Below, piece after piece: positions 60,101 to 64,000 of a stretch of 64,000 nucleotides of DNA (positions are counted from its first letter, which is position 1; each line of letters opens with the position of its first letter). The DNA is taken from positions 44,231,501 through 44,295,500 of the forward strand of contig NC_088357.1 in NCBI RefSeq assembly GCF_036884655.1, read 5' to 3'. This stretch comes from Musa acuminata AAA Group. Lineage: Eukaryota; Streptophyta; Magnoliopsida; Zingiberales; Musaceae. Both the position numbers and the translations under genes were made by a program. A model generated the notes under the pieces. It saw nothing but the letters and a program-made list of their open reading frames with translations. It had not been told where the DNA came from and searched no databases.

Positions 60101-63100
60101 AGTACTTGGTGAAGTAGCGAAAGCTTCCCCGAACTGAAGCCAGTTGGGAGCCTGAAGGCGCTCTGCGACATGAAGAAGAAATCATCAACAACTACCAACA
60201 AGCGTCGACGAGGGCGTCGACAGTTTAAGTGGGGGAGAATGTCACGAACGGTCGTCGCACACTCGCAACAACTCCGTTCAACGAACCGTTCGTCGCTCAC
60301 ACCCACATGTACAACTGCTTAACAGCCTATTTTCTTTTGGTTTTGGGTCATTTTGCTTGTAAAAATGTAAGTTCGAACAAGCTGCAGCGTTACAAAGCGA
60401 CCGCTCACCGAACCGAGCAAAACAGTCCAAAACAGCTCCGTTTTCGCGTGCCGCGGGCTGATTTCTGGAATCTGCCTCCGCTCACCAAAACGTTAGTCAT
60501 CTTAGCCCCTTTGAACCCCCCGGGTGGCACAGGGCTAGATGGGGCTTCGGATATATACCGGGCATTGAACACTCTTTCGCAAGTTCGCACGTTGCCTTGA
60601 CGAGAACTTGTTGTCGCGCCCGGGACCAGGTGAGCAGCTATTTGTGGGCTTGCAGTTGTTCGTTCAACCTTCTAAAACCCTTGTTTTCCCCCTCTCCCTC
60701 TTTTCTCTTGTGCACGCAAGGTGCTCGCTAAATTGCTTGTAAAGCTTCCCCTTTTCGCGAGACGTCGGGACTTGTCCGCCGCTCGTTCTTTCGAACTAAT
60801 CAACTTTCTCTTTTTACAGGTCCTTCGGGACCTGCGAGAGATTACAAGTGGGCTGATCCTTATGGAGCAATATCGCAAGGGCGAAGCGTGACTTAGGCAA
60901 CGCAAGCTAAGTTCGCGTCTTTGGCCGCAAGGGTGCCTCACGCCTTAGGCAATTCCAGCTAAGGCCGTGACAGCAAGGTAATCAACAAAATCCATACAGA
61001 TGACAGACATACAGGTTTGTCTCTTTAACATGATTTATGCAACAAGTTTAGCAAAAAAGAAATAAAATAAATTCTACATAAGTAGTTATGTGTGATTTTC
61101 ATCTAGTTATAGGTTTTATAAACAACCAAAGAGCACTTTTAAGTTCCTTAGATCTTGTTATCAGTCCTTGGTATAGATCTACACATCATGAAAAGGCATG
61201 GAGACCATCAATGTCTTTACTAGCAAATAATTTTTATTTCATGTAAGAGAACTTGTGGAGATTGTCTATATAGTAGTATTTGCCATTATTGCCTTAAAAA
61301 ATGTTGTCAAGATGATTATTTTCCATGGCTATTCTTCACTTAGCAATCAAAAGGGCATAGCATTTAAAGAAACAAGGTTAGTTCTTAGGTTAACTCAGCC
61401 ACTCGTACCAGTAATCAGAAAATACAAAATTTATCAAGATAATAGTGGTTGAAATGTAATAAAAATGCACGTAATAAAACTATTGTTCAAAACTATGGAA
61501 ATTAATATTTGTAACAAAAGTTTACAGTCAGCTAACATACCAAACCACTGTGATATTTTAGGATTGCTAGGGCATTTCCTTTCCGATAATTATACACTCG
61601 TACTCTGAAACAAAAAAAAATTGAGTATATTGTAAGGCAACCATAAATTGCAAATGTACAGTAAATGGAGGAATCCGATCTTCCATATTCAAACAACCAA
61701 AAAGATTTAAAATAAAAAAATGCTATCATTAAATAGAACTTTTCAACATATTCTCTAATCAAGTTTCAAAATTAATAGGCAAAAAAACTACAAATTTATG
61801 GAGCACAATTTATGGAGCACAACGTATATACTAGGTACATAAAACTTTAAAATAATCAATTCCATAGTCTGTACCTAAGTTTTATAAAGACAATCTAACA
61901 TGACCACTTATGACCTTTAGCTAGTTCATCCACTTTCTAGTTAAACTCAAAAAGCTAATACACAATATTTTTTAGTATTAAATACCACTCGAGTTGTACT
62001 ATATTACAGGAAATACAACTTTAGAAGCGTATACTTCAATAAATGACAAAGATCATGTCCACTAGTTCTTTTCATGATAAACTAACCAATCAAAGAGTAT
62101 ACCTTCAACATCCAAGATTGTCGTTGTTGTTTAGCAATACTAGATTAATTTTAAACTACTTTTTAGAATCTCTACGCTGTCTACCACAGGTTGCAATATG
62201 GCCAAAACACAACAAGAGCATAAGACAATGAAATGGATGAAGGAAAATGGTATGATAAGAAAGATTACCAAAGTTGACAGGGCTTAAGAAAACCTTTAGA
62301 AAATAATTTAAAGCTACCTTAAGAATGATGAACCTACAACAATAAGGAGTATTGCCGTCACAATTGCTTGGATTTCTACCTAATCCAGCACCATACTTGT
62401 CCCTGTAATCAAGCTTTATCATCCTACAGGCTGGAAAAATTACCATGTTTTGTGTCAATAATTAGGCGTCCAGTCGAATAACAGAATATAAACACTGGGA
62501 GAGGATGGCAGAAAGAGAAAAAAAAAGGGAGAGAGATCATGATATTATTTTCAATATGTGGCGAAAGGGCTTTGATTCAAGCAGTGTTTGCTAATTACAG
62601 GTAGGTAGAATCTCCAAGGTGGCAGCTTGTGAATGGAGATAATTGAGAATTCCACTGATGAAACCAAAAGTGAGATAAAGAGAGCAAAAGGAGCAAAGGA
62701 AGTGAAAAACAAGGGAGACATAGCGACATGACTCCTAGAATCAGCAACCATAATTAAAGGTATGCAGGATAGAGTGCATAGAAAGAAGATATTGTGTGGT
62801 GTTGGTGTTCGATTTTGGTGGTGGTAATTGGCAATTGCAGGCAAGAGAGAAGGAAGAAGAAAGGAAGAGTAAAATTGCTAAGAAATACAGATTGAAGATG
62901 GAGTTGAAGAGAAGTAAAGAAGATGGCAAGGAATGTGGAGTAATAAGGAGAGAAAGACTAAAAACATCAACAGTGTGATGGTATGTAGGTAGGAGAAATG
63001 GTGTAAATAATTTAGTTATAAAGGATTCATAAATAAAATGCTGAACTGACAAAACAAATTATTAGAACATTAAAACAAGTCTTTCATTTGTCAACTAGCA

Positions 63101-63513
63101 AGTCTTGTTCATCATCCATGATTGCAGACTAGTGGCACATAATTCACTCCAGTTTATAAAGAAAAAGGGGAAGAAAATCTGTCTCCTTGTTTTCTTTATC
63201 AGTCTTGACAGTCATTCTGTGAGTAACATGCATATTTACAGGTGATATGAATTATATTGACCAATCAACAAATACTGATTTTTTTTTCTAATGTTTGTCC
63301 ACAGGACAATTAATGTATCAGGATGCCTTAATGTAAAAAAAATGGTTATCTTCTAATTGGTTACTAAAGAACTTAGAAAAATGAAAAACAGGATTCTGAA
63401 GACAACCTGTGATCCCATCCTGCAGTTGCTGCAATTTTACTGTCTGCTCTTATTGATGTGCCAGCTGTGCCTGGATGATCAACACTTATTTCTTTCCTAA
63501 TAGTACAAGTACC
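54101..63513 (-). CDS. DSE1: DSE1/TANMEI (GNB1L-like) WD40-repeat protein, last three exons (gene continues past the right edge)
   Basis: Minus-strand exons are 63513-63407, 61604-61541 and 54199-54101 (stop TAA). All have GT-AG borders and phases that join. The 63-kb exon gives [19 protein letters not shown] and [11 protein letters not shown], the next [19 protein letters not shown], and the last [19 protein letters not shown] and [11 protein letters not shown]. These are the end of a WD40 propeller (two GWD/LWD-type blades) closing with the LYPPRI tail, as in plant DSE1/TANMEI and the ending of human GNB1L (yeast Asa1). Arabidopsis DSE1 is an essential embryo gene affecting plasmodesmatal transport. 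The N-terminal blades lie to the right of the window, so completeness cannot be judged. The last intron (7.3 kb) carries a whole chromovirus. The joined frame is open, so the gene looks functional. Confidence 0.8.
54658..55401 (+). repeat. 5' LTR of the chromovirus (744 bp)
   Basis: Ends TGTCACG...CGTGACA. Differs from the 3' LTR by about 30 substitutions (by eye, all transitions), plus an 11-bp length difference in the AAACAGCCCCAAAACAGCCC region. Near its start ACGAACGGTT and AACCGTTCGT form a short inverted repeat. Confidence 0.93.
55439..57112 (+). pseudogene. Chromovirus gag-protease region, broken by two frameshifts and stops
   Basis: The gag reading starts at [10 protein letters not shown] (55463). 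The frame of its first part (to about 56080) and of the knuckle/protease part (from about 56620) is the same, but the capsid middle ([11 protein letters not shown] at about 56110, then RELRTQFLP and [12 protein letters not shown]) lies in another frame. One extra base near 56081 and a 5-bp tandem duplication (GCGGA twice, near 56610) explain this. A TAG at about 56312 interrupts the middle part, and a TAA at 57110-57112 ends the frame just after the protease. Confidence 0.85.
57274..60228 (+). pseudogene. Chromovirus pol region (RT, RNase H, integrase, chromodomain) with in-frame stops
   Basis: One frame carries the whole of pol but is cut by stops near 57459, 57525, 58536, 58720, 58858, 59596 and 60115. 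RT motifs ([28 protein letters not shown]), RNase H ([10 protein letters not shown], the DAL near 58683), integrase ([27 protein letters not shown]) and the chromodomain (ILADRK, EYLVK then ASWEPE) are otherwise well kept. Each stop can be derived from a Gln, Arg or Trp codon by one C-to-T or G-to-A change. Confidence 0.9.
60240..60972 (+). repeat. 3' LTR of the chromovirus (733 bp)
   Basis: Begins directly after the GTGGGGGAGAA polypurine tract and ends CGTGACA at 60972. The intron sequence of the WD40 gene resumes after it. Confidence 0.93.
61605..63406 (-). other. DSE1: Intron of the WD40 gene between the 63.4-kb and 61.6-kb exons
   Basis: AT-rich, with donor GTTGTC at 63406 and acceptor TTTGTTTCAG ending at 61605. 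The open frames inside (for example 62156-62458) have no family match that I recognise. Confidence 0.7.
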
Positions 63514-64000
63514 CTTGACAACAAAAGGAAGCAAAAGAACTGCTGTTAGTATGTGCAGTGTTAATAGCATGCATCATTGGTGACAATAGAAGGAATGTTC
63601 AGGTGAGAAGAAGTTTTTCGAACTCAAGTCTGTATGCAAGAGAGAATTCAAAATAAATGATTGAGAGCTCTTTGATTATAATTACTGAGTTGAAAAGGTA
63701 AAATTTTATGGTTTTGCTGATAATGTTTTCCAAAGGAACAAAAGATACGCTTTAGAACCAAATGGCAAGAATTGAGAAAATATTATTTATGCTGCATAGA
63801 AAATATGGGTGCCAAATTATAATGGCACTTTATTACAAGACATTGTTCACAGATCGAAATAAGGTTCCCTACAAAAAGGGCAGGACTTAACTCCATCCTT
63901 TTTTTTTTGTTTGTGTCCTTCCAAACCAGTATGGTACTGGTATAGCAGGCAGTATATACCAACCTGCACTGCCTATTTCCATTGAATAGTATTGTATTTA
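63514..64000 (-). other. DSE1: Further intron of the WD40 gene, with a repeat fragment at the window edge
   Basis: No coding exon was recognised. From about 63918 the sequence CCAAACCAGTATGGTACTGG with GCAGGCAGTATATACCA resembles the GTACCAGTATACCG ends of the inverted-repeat elements at 23.0 and 26.4 kb, so a third member may start here and run off the window. Confidence 0.45.

Larger units (their letters stand above)
54658..60972 (+). mobile_element. Structurally complete Ty3/Gypsy chromovirus in the last intron of the WD40 gene
   Basis: The LTRs are 54658-55401 and 60240-60972, starting TGTCACG and ending CGTGACA. The primer-binding site TGGTATCAGAGAGGG (55405 on) fits initiator Met tRNA. 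The polypurine tract is at about 60228-60239. Domains in order are gag (55463-56600), CCHC knuckle (about 56600-56660), protease with DTGA (about 56912), reverse transcriptase with YLDD (57922-57933), RNase H (about 58350-58700), integrase with zinc-binding and DDE regions (58906-59590) and a C-terminal chromodomain (about 60030-60180), which marks a chromovirus. Point stops and two gag frameshifts inactivate it. Orientation is antisense to the host gene. Confidence 0.95.
54200..61540 (-). other. DSE1: Last intron of the WD40 gene, host part
   Basis: Donor GTATG at 61540 (minus) and acceptor TTGTAG at 54200. Outside the chromovirus, the host intron sequence is only about 460 bp on the left (54200-54657) and 570 bp on the right (60973-61540), both AT-rich. 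Confidence 0.8.

Noticed and set aside
54658..60972. Possible endogenous pararetrovirus
   Set aside because: The element has LTRs, an integrase and a chromodomain, which define a Ty3/Gypsy chromovirus. No movement-protein or caulimovirid-type gene order was seen.
62156..62458. Minus-strand frame with [19 protein letters not shown], looking like a Cys-containing domain with an acceptor in front
   Set aside because: It lies inside an intron of the WD40 gene whose flanking exons already join in frame. No family match was recognised.
62551..63052. Two hydrophobic minus-strand frames resembling signal peptides or membrane segments
   Set aside because: They fall in the same WD40 intron, have no partner exons and match no known family.

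Overview
The window is nuclear DNA from a flowering plant. Several multi-exon genes have clear GT-AG introns, first exons are GC-rich, and introns and spacers are AT-rich and packed with plant retrotransposons. The GC-rich first exons and the style of the repeats suggest a monocot, and Musaceae (banana or Ensete) is my best guess from pattern recognition only. I see no prokaryotic features and no CRISPR array.

Left part (1-11800), genes on the minus strand: the first coding exon of a PHAF1/UPF0183-family gene that runs off the left edge (495-648), a Copia remnant (about 1900-2960), a complete four-exon Aux/IAA auxin repressor gene (3623-4409), about 5 kb with no gene I recognise, and an intact single-exon gene for mitochondrial ribosomal protein bS31m (9997-10281).

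Middle part (11800-39300), genes on the plus strand: a heavily decayed Ty3/Gypsy chromovirus (11815-17918) ends about 400 bp before a complete seven-exon GET3 ATPase gene (18326-30928). The GET3 introns hold a large TA/CATA microsatellite, a 194-bp tandem duplication that copies the start of exon 3, an inverted-repeat element and a decayed antisense LINE. After a foldback MITE comes a BASS5-like plastid transporter gene (33649-38762) whose longest intron carries an Au-like SINE and a tRNA-like SINE pair.

Right part (39280-64000): a non-autonomous LTR element (39280-46308) keeps gag and protease remnants, but three different minisatellite arrays stand where pol should be, and a 1691-bp solo LTR has inserted into one of them. 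Next, on the minus strand, are a BBR/BPC GAGA-binding factor gene (46937-49853, with a long 5' leader) and the 3' exons of a DSE1/GNB1L-type WD40 gene (54101-63513, continuing past the right edge). The last intron of that WD40 gene contains a structurally complete chromovirus (54658-60972) of the same family as the decayed copy at 11.8-17.9 kb.

The genes do not form a pathway. They are ordinary plant housekeeping and regulatory genes: tail-anchored protein insertion, plastid transport, mitochondrial translation, auxin signalling, GAGA-site transcription control and a WD40 scaffold. I found no convincing new biological system. The most distinctive material is repeat biology: two differently aged copies of one chromovirus family, the minisatellite-filled gag-only element, and the exon-start duplication inside GET3.
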